Assembly (NCBI RefSeq): GCF_903915725.1
Contig: NZ_CAIWTY010000093.1
Location: 1 to 36,977 of the forward strand
DNA: 36,977 nucleotides
Origin: an uncultured Rhodopila sp.
Lineage (GTDB): Bacteria > Pseudomonadota > Alphaproteobacteria > Acetobacterales > Acetobacteraceae
Direction of reading: 5' to 3'
Positions within the stretch are counted from its first letter, which is position 1. The number at the start of each line of letters is the position of its first letter. The notes under the pieces are model-generated. The model saw only the letters and a program-made list of their open reading frames with translations. It searched no databases and was not told the DNA's origin. Below are positions 23,947-32,571 of the stretch, piece by piece. Made by a program: the position numbers and the translations under genes.

Positions 23947-24450
23947 ATGAGCGATCCCGAAGATCCCGCCGCCGAAGAGACCGCCGAAACGCCCAAGGCA
24001 AGCGGCAAGCGCAAGCTGATCCTGCTCGCCGGCATCCCGCTGGTCCTGGTGCTGGCGGTCGCCGGCCTGTGGTTCAGCGGCGTGCTGCCGCACCTGCTCG
24101 GCATGGACAAGCCCAAGGAGCACGCCGAAGAAGCCGCGGCAGCGCCGAGCTATGTCGATCTGCCGGAAATGGTTGCCAACCTGAACAACGGGAAGAGCAG
24201 CCGCCCGAGCTATGTCAAGCTCACCGCGCGGATCGAGGTGCCCAGGCCCGACGACGTGGTGAAAGTCAAGGCCGCGATGCCGCGGCTGCAGGACCTGATG
24301 CAGACCTATCTGCGTGAGATGCGGCCGGAGGAGTTGCGCGGCTCCGCCGGCACCTATCGCCTGCGCGAGGAATTGCTGGCCCGCGCGAACGTCGCGGTCG
24401 CCCCAGCCAAAGTCAGCGACGTCCTGTTCACTCAGATGATAGTGCAATGA
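23947..24450 (+). CDS. fliL: Flagellar basal-body protein FliL
   Basis: FliL is an inner-membrane protein around the stator that affects torque and motility. At 167 aa it has a short cytoplasmic N-terminus rich in Glu and Pro, one transmembrane segment (about residues 24-46), a Pro/Glu/Ala linker and a periplasmic domain with YVDLPEMVANLNNGKSS and the RLREELLARANV region. The ATG at 23947 has no Shine-Dalgarno; a small dyad, GGCAC-TCT-GTGCC, lies immediately upstream. The stop overlaps the fliM start (ATGA). Confidence 0.93.
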   Translation: MSDPEDPAAEETAETPKASGKRKLILLAGIPLVLVLAVAGLWFSGVLPHLLGMDKPKEHAEEAAAAPSYVDLPEMVANLNNGKSSRPSYVKLTARIEVPRPDDVVKVKAAMPRLQDLMQTYLREMRPEELRGSAGTYRLREELLARANVAVAPAKVSDVLFTQMIVQ

Positions 24451-25511
24451 GCGATACGCCCGAACAGTCCGAAGAAGAACTCGCCGCCGCCTGGGGGGCC
24501 GAGACGGAAGCCGAACCCGCGGTGGACGGCGCGCAGGCGGCGCGCGTTCTGAACCAGGCGGAAATCGACAGCCTGCTGGGCTTCGACAACGGTCCCGCCG
24601 CCGGCGAAGCCCGCACGGGCATGCAGAAGATCATCAGCTCCGGCCTTGTTTCCTACGAGCGGCTGCCGATGCTGGAGATCGTCTTCGACCGCCTGGTCCG
24701 CATCATGTCCACCAGCCTGCGCAACTTCACCTCCGACAACGTCGAGGTCGGCATTGACAACATCATTTCGCTGCGCTTCGGCGACTACCTGAACTCGATC
24801 CCGCTGCCGGCGATGCTGGCGGTGTTCAAGGCGGAGGAATGGGACAACCAGGGCCTGATGGTGATCGATTCCGCGATGATTTACTCCATTGTCGATGTGC
24901 TGCTGGGCGGACGGCGCGGCACCGCGGCGATGCGGATCGAGGGGCGCCCGTACACGACGATCGAGCGCACATTGGTGGAACGTCTGATCCAGGTCGTGCT
25001 GTCCGATCTATCGACCAGCTTCGACCCGCTGTGTCCGGTGACGTTCCGGTTCGAGCGGCTGGAAGTGAATCCGCGGTTCGCCACCATCAGCCGGCTGTCG
25101 AACGCGGCCATCCTGGCGCGGCTGCGCATCGACATGGAGGATCGCGGCGGCCGGGTGGAATTGTTGCTGCCCTATGCAACTCTGGAGCCGGTGCGGGAAC
25201 TGCTGTTGCAGCAGTTCATGGGTGAAAAGTTCGGCCGCGATTCAATCTGGGAAACGCATCTCGCCGAACAGCTCTGGAACACGGAAGTCGAATTGTCGGT
25301 CGTGCTGGACGAGCACACCATGCGATTGTCGGAGGTCATCGCGCTGCGTCCGGGTCAGCAGCTTTTGCTGAATACAGTTGCAGGCGGCGTGGTAACGGTC
25401 CGCTGCGGCTCGATCGCGTTGTTCGAGGGCCGGGTCGGGCAGAAGAACAACCATGTCGCGGTCAAGATCGAAAACGAGTTGTCGCGCACGCATGGTCAGG
25501 ATCGGGTGTAA
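24447..25511 (+). CDS. fliM: Flagellar motor switch protein FliM
   Basis: FliM is the C-ring switch component that binds phospho-CheY and reverses rotation. The 354-aa product has the N-terminal CheY-binding motif LNQAEIDSLLGF (residues 35-46), a middle domain with FTSDNVEVGIDNIISLRFGDYLNS, and a C-terminal FliN-like domain (about 265-345). It begins within the fliL stop (ATGA overlap), so the two are translationally coupled. It links the flagellar block to the chemotaxis operon 515 bp further on, whose CheY is its effector. Confidence 0.97.
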   Translation: MSDTPEQSEEELAAAWGAETEAEPAVDGAQAARVLNQAEIDSLLGFDNGPAAGEARTGMQKIISSGLVSYERLPMLEIVFDRLVRIMSTSLRNFTSDNVEVGIDNIISLRFGDYLNSIPLPAMLAVFKAEEWDNQGLMVIDSAMIYSIVDVLLGGRRGTAAMRIEGRPYTTIERTLVERLIQVVLSDLSTSFDPLCPVTFRFERLEVNPRFATISRLSNAAILARLRIDMEDRGGRVELLLPYATLEPVRELLLQQFMGEKFGRDSIWETHLAEQLWNTEVELSVVLDEHTMRLSEVIALRPGQQLLLNTVAGGVVTVRCGSIALFEGRVGQKNNHVAVKIENELSRTHGQDRV

Positions 25512-26026
25512 GTCGCCAGGTGTTTGGCGGGAACCCGGCTTGGCCGGAGTGCGCGGAAAGACAGCGTTTCGAGGAAGCGCGCCCCTCCCGGGCTTCACCC
25601 CGAGGTCCGGCGCCAGTATTTCAGGAAGCAGTTGATGCTGAGGTTGGTGATCTGCGGACTGATGACGCCGCCTGCCAGCTACCGGACCAGCCGATCATTG
25701 CCCGGGTGGGACTTGCACCCACGAGGTGATCGCGCCCTTCGGGACGCACCGGAGCGCGCCGAGATGATTCATGAGCGGCTGCCCCCGTTCTGGCCGTCGG
25801 AGCCAACGGCTTAAACCCGCCGCTGCGCCCCGCTCCGCGAATTCGGCGTCGAAAAAAGGCGATGTTTCCGCCGCCACCTGTGCCGCCGCGTTCCCCCCGC
25901 CACAAACCGAACCCCAAAAAAAATCACTCCGCCCGCAAATTTTCCCGCCTGCGTTAACCTTTTGTTTGCCCTCTCCTGCCAAGGATTGGCCTCCACCCGG
26001 CTGTCGGGATTGCAAAGGGGCTAACC
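25512..26026. other. Gap upstream of cheA with possible intron remnant
   Basis: No convincing gene occurs in this 515-bp gap. The first half (25520-25760) has folded-RNA-like structure (separate entry); the second, just before cheA, changes to C-rich and A-rich runs (25890-25970) and ends with AAAGGGG ahead of the GTG start. The frames open in it lack ribosome sites and family resemblance. Confidence 0.5.
25580..25749 (-). ncRNA. Possible group II intron remnant
   Basis: Read on the minus strand, a GTGCG pentamer (25749-25745) matches the 5' end consensus of group II introns. It is followed by a GTCCCGAAGGGCGC hairpin, and then GGGTGCAAGTCCCACCC, a stem-loop of the kind seen in the first domain of bacterial introns. 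The rest has compact complementary blocks but no reverse-transcriptase frame. Recognition is by general resemblance only. Confidence 0.25.
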
Positions 26027-28624
26027 GTGGACGATCTGCTTTCCGATTTCCTCACCGAGACCAACGAAAGCCTGGCCGAGCTCGACGTCGCTCTGGTCAC
26101 CCTGGAACGCACGCCGGACGATGCCGAGACGCTGTCCGGGATCTTCCGGCTGGTGCATACCATCAAGGGGACCTGCGGCTTCCTCGGCCTGCCGCGGCTG
26201 GAGCATGTTGCGCATGCCGGCGAAAACGTGCTGGGCAAGCTGCGCGACCGCACCCTGGCCGTCACCCCGGCGATCGTCAGCCTGGTGCTGGCGGCGATCG
26301 ACCGCATCAAGGCCATCGTCGCCGCGCTGGCGGCCACCGGCGTCGAACCCCCGGGCGACGATTCCGAGCTGATCGCCGCCCTGAACGCCGCCGCCGCCAA
26401 CGAAGCCCCGGCCGCGCCGAAGCCGCAGCCGGAAGCCGCCAAGCCGGCCGAACCCGTCCCCGCCCCCACCCCCGCGGCAGCCGAACCGCCACCCCCGCCA
26501 CCGGAAGCCAAGGCCCCGCCCGCGCCGGAAAAACCCGCCGAACCCGCCGCCGCCGCCGCACCGCAGGCTACCCAGACCATCCGCGTCACCGTGGACGTGC
26601 TGGAAGACCTCATGACCCTGGTCAGCGAACTGGTGCTGACGCGCAATCAGCTTCTCCAGCTCGTGCGCACCCAGGACAACAGCCCGTTCACCGTGCCGTT
26701 GCAGCGGCTGTCGCACATCACCTCCGACCTGCAGGAAGGCGTGATGAAGACCCGCATGCAGCCCATCGGCAACGCCTGGAACAAGCTGCCCCGCCTGGTC
26801 CGCGACCTGTCGCATGAAATGGGCAAGAAGATCGAATTGACCATGATCGGCGCCGACACCGAACTCGACCGCCAGGTGCTGGAGATGATCAAGGACCCGC
26901 TGACCCACATGGTCCGCAACAGCGGCGACCACGGCCTGGAAACCCCGGCCGAACGCCGCGCCGCCGGCAAACCGGAAACCGGCAACATCGTGCTGAATGC
27001 CTTCCACGAAGGCGGCCACATCATCCTGGAGATCTCCGACGACGGCCGCGGCCTGCCGCTGGACCGCATCCGCGCCAAGGCCATCTCCGCCGGCCTCGCG
27101 ACCGAGGCGGAACTCGCCGCCATGACCGACGGCCAGATCGAGCGCTTCATCTTCCGTGCCGGCTTCTCCACCGCCACCACCGTCTCTGCCGTTTCCGGCC
27201 GCGGCGTCGGCATGGACGTGGTGAAGACCAATATCGAGAAAATCGGCGGCACCATTGACCTGAAAAGCACGCTCGGCCAGGGCACGATGTTCATCGTCAA
27301 GATCCCCCTGACGCTGGCCATCGTCTCAGCCCTGATCGTCGAGGCGGCGAAGGAACGCTTCGCCATCCCGCAAATCAGCGTGGTCGAACTGGTGCGCGCC
27401 CGCCGCGCCGCTGAAAACGGCACCGGCACAACCGGCGAAAGCCTTATTGAACGGATCAACGACACCCCGGTGCTGCGCCTGCGCAACCGGCTGCTGCCGC
27501 TGGTCAGCCTGACCGAACTGCTCGAACTCGGCGTTGAAAACACCGCCGACAGCGCCGCCCACATCGTCGTCGCCCAGGTCGGCCAGCACATGCTGGGCAT
27601 CATCGTCGATCGCGTGTTCGATACCGAGGAAATCGTCGTCAAGCCGGTCACGCCGATCCTGCGGCACGTGACCATGTTCAGCGGCAATACCATCCTGGGC
27701 GACGGCTCGGTGATCATGATCCTCGACCCCAACGGCATCGCCCGCGGCACCGGCGTGGGCGCCGGCTCGGAAAGCCGGCTGATGCAGGGGGCGCGGATCG
27801 ACACCCAGACCTCGGCCGATCAGACCGCGATGTTGCTGTTCCGCGCCGGCGGGTCGCAACGGATGGGCGTGCCACTCGGCCTGGTGGCGCGGCTGGAGGA
27901 CATCCCGCGCGACAAGATCGAATTCTCCGGCGGCGCCACGGTCACCCAGTATCGCGGCAAGCTGATGCCGCTGATCGCCATCGACGGCGGCACCGGCAGC
28001 GACCAGCCGACACAGCCGCTGCTGGTGTTCGCCGACGGTGAGCGCATCATGGGCCTGATGGTCGATGAGATCATCGACGTGGTGGACGACAAGCTGGACA
28101 TCGAGCTGGCGGCCTCCCGCCCCGGCCTGCTGGGCACCGCCGTCATCGGCGGCGCGGCGACCGACGTGCTGGATACCGGCTACTGGCTGACCCAGGCCTG
28201 GCAGGACTGGTTCCGCAACGTGCCGCGACAGGGTGCCGCAGCGGACCAGAAGCACGTGCTGATGGTCGATGACAGCGACTTCTTCCGCCAGCTCATGGTG
28301 CCGACGCTGGGCGCCGCCGGGTTCCGCGTCACCGCCGTCGGCAGCGCGGCCGAGGCGCTGCGGCTGCGCGACGCCGGCAAGCAGTTCGACGCCATCGTCT
28401 CCGATATCGAGATGCCGAACATGGACGGGCTGAAATTCGCTCGCACCGTGCGCTCCGGCGGCGCCTGGGCGGACATCCCGCTGATCGCCCTGACCGCGCA
28501 TGACGGCATCGAACATGCCGAGGCCGGGCGCGACGCCGGCTTCACCGACTACGTCGCCAAGTTCGAGCGCGAGGCGCTGGTCGCCAGCCTGCGCAACAGC
28601 CTGTCGCAACTGGTTCCAGCCTAA
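26027..28624 (+). CDS. cheA: Hybrid chemotaxis kinase CheA with C-terminal receiver domain
   Basis: CheA is the histidine kinase of the chemotaxis array; it phosphorylates CheY and CheB. The 865-aa product starts at a GTG with AAAGGGG before it. In order: HPt domain (about 1-105, phospho-acceptor His44 in LVHTIKGT); a Pro/Ala-rich linker (about 128-183) in place of a clear P2 CheY-docking domain; dimerisation helices (about 186-250); the ATPase with N box HMVRNSGDHGLE, G1 DDGRGLP and G2 GRGVGMDV; two CheW-like domains (about 445-580 and 600-735); and a receiver domain (about 742-862) with phospho-acceptor Asp793 in SDIEMPNMDG and the conserved Lys in YVAKFERE. The CheA-REC fusion is known in alphaproteobacterial che1-type operons, where the receiver may act as phosphate sink. 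It heads cheA-cheW-cheY-cheB-cheR. Confidence 0.97.
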   Translation: MDDLLSDFLTETNESLAELDVALVTLERTPDDAETLSGIFRLVHTIKGTCGFLGLPRLEHVAHAGENVLGKLRDRTLAVTPAIVSLVLAAIDRIKAIVAALAATGVEPPGDDSELIAALNAAAANEAPAAPKPQPEAAKPAEPVPAPTPAAAEPPPPPPEAKAPPAPEKPAEPAAAAAPQATQTIRVTVDVLEDLMTLVSELVLTRNQLLQLVRTQDNSPFTVPLQRLSHITSDLQEGVMKTRMQPIGNAWNKLPRLVRDLSHEMGKKIELTMIGADTELDRQVLEMIKDPLTHMVRNSGDHGLETPAERRAAGKPETGNIVLNAFHEGGHIILEISDDGRGLPLDRIRAKAISAGLATEAELAAMTDGQIERFIFRAGFSTATTVSAVSGRGVGMDVVKTNIEKIGGTIDLKSTLGQGTMFIVKIPLTLAIVSALIVEAAKERFAIPQISVVELVRARRAAENGTGTTGESLIERINDTPVLRLRNRLLPLVSLTELLELGVENTADSAAHIVVAQVGQHMLGIIVDRVFDTEEIVVKPVTPILRHVTMFSGNTILGDGSVIMILDPNGIARGTGVGAGSESRLMQGARIDTQTSADQTAMLLFRAGGSQRMGVPLGLVARLEDIPRDKIEFSGGATVTQYRGKLMPLIAIDGGTGSDQPTQPLLVFADGERIMGLMVDEIIDVVDDKLDIELAASRPGLLGTAVIGGAATDVLDTGYWLTQAWQDWFRNVPRQGAAADQKHVLMVDDSDFFRQLMVPTLGAAGFRVTAVGSAAEALRLRDAGKQFDAIVSDIEMPNMDGLKFARTVRSGGAWADIPLIALTAHDGIEHAEAGRDAGFTDYVAKFEREALVASLRNSLSQLVPA

Positions 28625-28642
28625 CCGTCCGGGAGAACAGCC

Positions 28643-29119
28643 ATGACCACAGACATCCTCGATCGTCCGGACGCCGCGGCGGCGGGCGCACAGCAGGTCC
28701 TCGTCACCCTGACCGTTGGCGACCAGCTGTGCGGCGTGCCCGTATTGGCTGTGCGCGACATCCTCGGCGAGCAGGCGATCACCCGCATCCCGCTGGCGCC
28801 GCCGGAGATCGCCGGCAGCCTGAACCTGCGCGGCCGCATCGTCACCGCCATCGACCTGCGCCGCCGGCTGCATTTGCCGCCCGCGCCGCCAAACCAGCCG
28901 CGCATGTCGGTCGTCGCCGAACAGGGCGGCGAACTGTACGCGCTGCTGGTCGATGGCGTATCGGAAGTCCTCAGCCTGGATGCCGCCCAGTTCGAGCGGA
29001 ACCCGCCCACCCTGGAGAAGACCTGGGCCGCCTTCAGCACCGGCATCTACCGCCTCGACGGGCGTCTGCTGGTCGTTCTGGACGTGTCCCGACTGCTGAC
29101 TTTGGCCGAAGGGGGGTAG
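28643..29119 (+). CDS. cheW: Chemotaxis adaptor CheW
   Basis: CheW is the adaptor coupling receptors to CheA. At 158 aa it has the canonical double-barrel with CGVPVLAVRDILGEQAITRIP, the GSLNLRGRIVTAIDLRRRL strand-turn and the DGVSEVLSLDAAQFE segment. GGGAGAA precedes the ATG at 28643, 19 bp after cheA, and 7 bp separate its stop from cheY. Confidence 0.97.
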   Translation: MTTDILDRPDAAAAGAQQVLVTLTVGDQLCGVPVLAVRDILGEQAITRIPLAPPEIAGSLNLRGRIVTAIDLRRRLHLPPAPPNQPRMSVVAEQGGELYALLVDGVSEVLSLDAAQFERNPPTLEKTWAAFSTGIYRLDGRLLVVLDVSRLLTLAEGG

Positions 29120-29126
29120 ACCCCCG

Positions 29127-29495
29127 ATGTCCCGCACTTGTCTCGTCGTCGACGATAGCCGGGTCGTCCGGAAAGTCGCGCGCCGCATCCTGGAAGCCAA
29201 CGGCTTCACCGTGACCGAGGCGGCGGACGGCCAGCAGGCGCTGGACGCCTGCCACGCCCAGTTGCCGGACGTCGTGCTGCTGGACTGGAACATGCCGGTG
29301 ATGGACGGGCTGGCTTTCCTGCAGGCGCTGCGGGCCGAATACGGGCCGGACAATCCGCCGGTGGTGTTCTGCACGACGGAAAACGACATGTCCCATATCG
29401 AGGCGGCGATCGCCAACGGCGCCCAGGAATACATCATGAAACCCTTCGACGAGGACATCCTGACCGGCAAGTTCGCCCAGGTCGGCCTGCTGTGA
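29127..29495 (+). CDS. cheY: Chemotaxis response regulator CheY
   Basis: CheY is a single-domain receiver that carries the signal from CheA to FliM. The 122-aa product has the acid pair in VVDDSR, phospho-acceptor Asp53 in LLDWNMPVMDG, and the conserved Lys near 103 in YIMKPFDED. It lacks a DNA-binding domain. Its stop overlaps the cheB GTG (GTGA), so the two are translationally coupled. It is the likely partner of the FliM N-terminal motif encoded 4 kb upstream. Confidence 0.97.
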   Translation: MSRTCLVVDDSRVVRKVARRILEANGFTVTEAADGQQALDACHAQLPDVVLLDWNMPVMDGLAFLQALRAEYGPDNPPVVFCTTENDMSHIEAAIANGAQEYIMKPFDEDILTGKFAQVGLL

Positions 29496-30544
29496 CGGCG
29501 GCCGCCGCCCGGGTGATGCTGTGCGACGATTCCGCCGTCATCCGCGGCGCCATCGCCCGCATGCTGGCGGAGGACCCGGAGATCGAGGTGGTGGCGAAGA
29601 CGGCGAACGGGCAGGAGGCGGTGAACGCGATCCGCAGCGCCCGCGCCGACGTGGTGGTGCTGGATATCGAGATGCCGGTGATGGACGGCATGACCGCCCT
29701 GCCGCTGCTGCTGCGCGTCGATGCCGGGGTGAAGGTGATCATGGCCTCGACCCTGACCACGCGCGGCGCCGACATCGCCATGCGCGCGCTGCGGCTGGGC
29801 GCGGCCGACTACATCCCCAAGCCGTCCAGCATCGGCACCGTCGGCGATGACGGCTTCCGGCGGGAGCTGCTGGAGAAGGTCAAGGGCCTCGCCCGCCAGC
29901 GCCGCCGCGTCGCGCAGGCCGCCCGGGTGTCGCCTCCGGCGCTGCGCCCGGCGCCGCCTTTGCCCGCCCGGCTGCTCGCCGTCGGCAGCTCCACCGGCGG
30001 GCCGCAGGCGCTGTTCACCCTGGTGCAGGGGCTGGGACGCTCGCTGTCCGTGCCGGTGGTGATGACCCAGCACATGCCCGCCACCTTCACGCCCATCCTG
30101 GCGGAGCACCTGACGCGTCTCGGCTTCATGCCGTGCAGCGAGGCGCGCGACGGCGAGGCGCTGGTGCCCGGCCGCATCTATCTCGCACCCGGGGACAAGC
30201 ATTTGCTGGTGGAGGGCAACCGCTCGGCCTTGCGGGCGCGGCTGACCCAGGACCCGCCGGAGAATTTCTGCCGCCCCTCGGTCGATCCGATGCTGCGCAG
30301 CGCCGCCGCTGCGTGCGAGGGCCGCGTGCTGATCGCGATGCTGACCGGCATGGGCCGCGACGGGACGGAGGGCACCAGGCGGGTTGTCGAGGCCGGCGGT
30401 GCGGCGATCGCCCAGGACGAGGCCACCAGCGTGGTGTGGGGGATGCCCGGGGCGGTGGCCCAGGCCGGGCTGTGCCACGGCATCCTGCCGCTGCCGAAGA
30501 TCGCGCCGCGGCTGCTGGAGATGCTGAAGGGCGGGCGCGCATGA
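29492..30544 (+). CDS. cheB: Chemotaxis methylesterase CheB
   Basis: CheB removes methyl groups (and deamidates glutamine) on chemoreceptors. The 350-aa product starts at a GTG inside the cheY stop. It has a receiver domain with Asp58 (LDIEMPVMDG), a linker rich in Pro/Ala, and a methylesterase domain with catalytic Ser167 (GSSTGGPQ), the His in MTQHMP and the Asp in MLTGMGRDG. Phosphorylation by CheA activates it. Its stop overlaps the cheR ATG (ATGA). Confidence 0.97.
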   Translation: MTAAAARVMLCDDSAVIRGAIARMLAEDPEIEVVAKTANGQEAVNAIRSARADVVVLDIEMPVMDGMTALPLLLRVDAGVKVIMASTLTTRGADIAMRALRLGAADYIPKPSSIGTVGDDGFRRELLEKVKGLARQRRRVAQAARVSPPALRPAPPLPARLLAVGSSTGGPQALFTLVQGLGRSLSVPVVMTQHMPATFTPILAEHLTRLGFMPCSEARDGEALVPGRIYLAPGDKHLLVEGNRSALRARLTQDPPENFCRPSVDPMLRSAAAACEGRVLIAMLTGMGRDGTEGTRRVVEAGGAAIAQDEATSVVWGMPGAVAQAGLCHGILPLPKIAPRLLEMLKGGRA

Positions 30545-31398
30545 GCCTGACGAACGCGGCGTTCGACACGTTCGCCTCGCTGCTGAAGTCGCAGTCCGGG
30601 CTGGTGATCGGGACGGACAAGATCTACCTGCTGGAAACCCGGCTGGGCGGCATCCTGAAGCGGGAGAACCTGGCCGATCTCGATCGTCTGGCGGAGGCGC
30701 TTCGCCGCCCGGGCGCCGATCGGCTGGCGCGGGATGTGGTCGAGGCGATGACCACCAACGAGAGCTTCTTCTTCCGCGACGACAAGCCGTTCGCGCATTT
30801 CCGGGCCCAGGCGCTGCCGCGTCTGGCTGCCGCGCGCCCGGCGGGCGCGACGATCCGGGTGTGGTCCGCGGCGTCGTCCTCGGGGCAGGAGGCGTATTCG
30901 CTGGCGATGATCGTCGCGGAATCGCGGGCGGTGCTGGGCGACCGCAAGGTGGAGATCGTCGGCACCGACATCGCGCGCGAGCAACTGGCGCGGGCGCGGG
31001 AGGGTCTGTATTCCCAGTTCGAAGTGCAGCGCGGGCTGCCGGTGCAGATGCTGATGCGGTATTTCCGCAAGGAGGAGTCGAACTGGCGGATCAACGATAC
31101 GATCAAGGCGATGGCGCAGTTCCGGGAGTTCAATTTGCTGTCGGATCTGCGAACGCTCGGGCGGTTCGATATCGTGTTCTGCCGGAATGTGCTGATTTAC
31201 TTCGATCAGCCGACGAAGGCGCGGGTGCTGGGGGCGATCGCGGGGCTCATGCCGGCGGATGGGGTGTTGTATCTGGGCGGGGCGGAGACGGTGCTGGGGA
31301 TTACCGGGCGGTTTGCCCCCTTGCCGGCGGAGCGGGGGGTTTACGGGGTGGTGGAGGCGGGGGCGCCGGTGGGACGGATGGCGGCGGTGGGCTGTTAG
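30541..31398 (+). CDS. cheR: Chemotaxis methyltransferase CheR
   Basis: CheR methylates receptor glutamates with SAM. The 285-aa product has the N-terminal alpha-helical CheR domain with TTNESFFFRD, then the SAM-binding domain with IRVWSAASSSGQEAYSLAM, VEIVGTDIA and FDIVFCRNVLIYFD. I begin at the ATG 30541, which overlaps the cheB stop by four bases; a longer frame opening at 30133 is a shadow of cheB. It ends the che operon. No pentapeptide-docking tail is evident. Confidence 0.97.
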   Translation: MSLTNAAFDTFASLLKSQSGLVIGTDKIYLLETRLGGILKRENLADLDRLAEALRRPGADRLARDVVEAMTTNESFFFRDDKPFAHFRAQALPRLAAARPAGATIRVWSAASSSGQEAYSLAMIVAESRAVLGDRKVEIVGTDIAREQLARAREGLYSQFEVQRGLPVQMLMRYFRKEESNWRINDTIKAMAQFREFNLLSDLRTLGRFDIVFCRNVLIYFDQPTKARVLGAIAGLMPADGVLYLGGAETVLGITGRFAPLPAERGVYGVVEAGAPVGRMAAVGC

Positions 31399-31416
31399 CG
31401 GGGGGGCTAAGCCAAC

Positions 31417-32571
31417 TCAACTCAGGCCAAGGTCCATCCCATCGGCCATACTAATAGCCAACCAGTCTACCAGTTCGTTCATCATCAGGCTTTCGAAGCT
31501 GAGGACAGCCTCCACGCCTCTGGCAGTGAGAGGAGCGTTGAAAGAATGGTCGTGTTGGGCCGCGGCAATGACGTCCTGATAGTCTCGGAACCAATCCTCG
31601 AAAAAGCGGTACTGCGCGCGGTAGCGATGTAGGACGCTGCGGAAGTTGTGACCGAGATAGGAGCTGGTAGAGGCCGCTGCAACGCCCGTGGCAAGGAGGA
31701 AGACGAGTTCTGCCGACTGGCCAATCCAATCAGCCGCTCCGACGATGCCGGAGGACATCGCAAACTTGAGAAGGGCGGCGCAGAGGGCAATGGCAAAAAG
31801 GCCAACCGTGAGCCTCTCGCGATCACCTTTCTGATTTTCGATACGGGCGATTGACCGACCAAGCCATTCGGTTTGCCGCACCACTCGGGCCTGCAGGTAG
31901 AGGCGCAGGAAGCTGGCCGTGAGAGCCGATGTCGAATCCAAGATGGCCTTCAGCTCAAGGCAGCGCGACTCGACGAGCGCCTGGCCGGCCTGTAGAGGGT
32001 CTCGCGAGGCCAGCACAGACGCGCGGACGCTCGCAAGAAACTGCTCGATTTGGACGGTGAACCCGTTGGGCGACCGCGCCAGGACGCCATCGATCACGCC
32101 CCACTGACGCAGCATCTCGGTCACGATGCGGGCACGGAGCCAGTCTCGCCGGAGGGTTCTTGTGCGTGAGAATCCAAAGAGCACGATGATCAGGGCTGCC
32201 ACATCCGTAGCATCGACATAGGTGTGCCACGCATCTTCCTGCACGAGGAGAGTGCTGCCGAGCGCAATTGCGACGAAGGCGACGAGGAGCGCACTGGAAG
32301 CCACGATGAGATGGAAGATGCACGCGTTCTGCAGCCGCTTCGCGGTGGCGTGTTCGGTTTCGGCGATTGCCTTAAAGGCATCGCGCAAGATGAGTTGTTG
32401 CGGGGGAGTGGCGATAGGCGGAAGATTGATCTGGGCAAAGGCAGGGACAGCGAGCTTTGTCTTATTAAGGGCGAAGCTGGTCCGTCGCCGGCGAAGGATC
32501 AATCGCGCGGCGAAAAGCCCGAAAATCGGCGGAGTGGCTAGCCCGGCAAGAGCGATGGCTGACGTAGTCAT
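31417..32571 (-). CDS. Membrane protein with two 2-TM modules, SLATT-like, partner of STAND NTPase
   Basis: This 384-aa protein I cannot assign firmly. It has a hydrophobic N-terminus (1-25), then two similar modules: a preceding helix, a transmembrane pair and a charged helix rich in R and W. Module 1 covers about 70-165 (TM near 85-108 and 122-142, then LRRDWLRARIVTEMLRQW). Module 2 covers about 225-345 (TM near 255-275 and 284-305, then LHRYRAQYRFFEDWF). This 2-TM-plus-helix pattern recalls the SLATT membrane effectors that accompany nucleotide-sensing immune systems, where they are thought to perforate the membrane. The ATG at 32571 overlaps the stop of the NTPase gene by four bases, so it is co-translated as its second component. 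Composition is lower in GC than the che operon, with which it converges 18 bp away. Confidence 0.8.
   Translation of the reverse strand: MTTSAIALAGLATPPIFGLFAARLILRRRRTSFALNKTKLAVPAFAQINLPPIATPPQQLILRDAFKAIAETEHATAKRLQNACIFHLIVASSALLVAFVAIALGSTLLVQEDAWHTYVDATDVAALIIVLFGFSRTRTLRRDWLRARIVTEMLRQWGVIDGVLARSPNGFTVQIEQFLASVRASVLASRDPLQAGQALVESRCLELKAILDSTSALTASFLRLYLQARVVRQTEWLGRSIARIENQKGDRERLTVGLFAIALCAALLKFAMSSGIVGAADWIGQSAELVFLLATGVAAASTSSYLGHNFRSVLHRYRAQYRFFEDWFRDYQDVIAAAQHDHSFNAPLTARGVEAVLSFESLMMNELVDWLAISMADGMDLGLS

Noticed and set aside
25660..25760. tRNA-like T-arm (GGGTGCAAGTCCC) on the minus strand
   Set aside because: No acceptor stem, anticodon arm or D-arm could be folded around it; kept only as a possible intron feature.
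27326..30478. 1,050-codon minus-strand frame across cheA-cheW-cheY-cheB
   Set aside because: The opposite strand holds five well-defined che genes; the long frame is a shadow with low-complexity His/Arg/Gln content.
30133..30540. Upstream extension of cheR
   Set aside because: It overlaps cheB in another frame; the ATG at 30541 has the usual ATGA coupling and starts the CheR fold.
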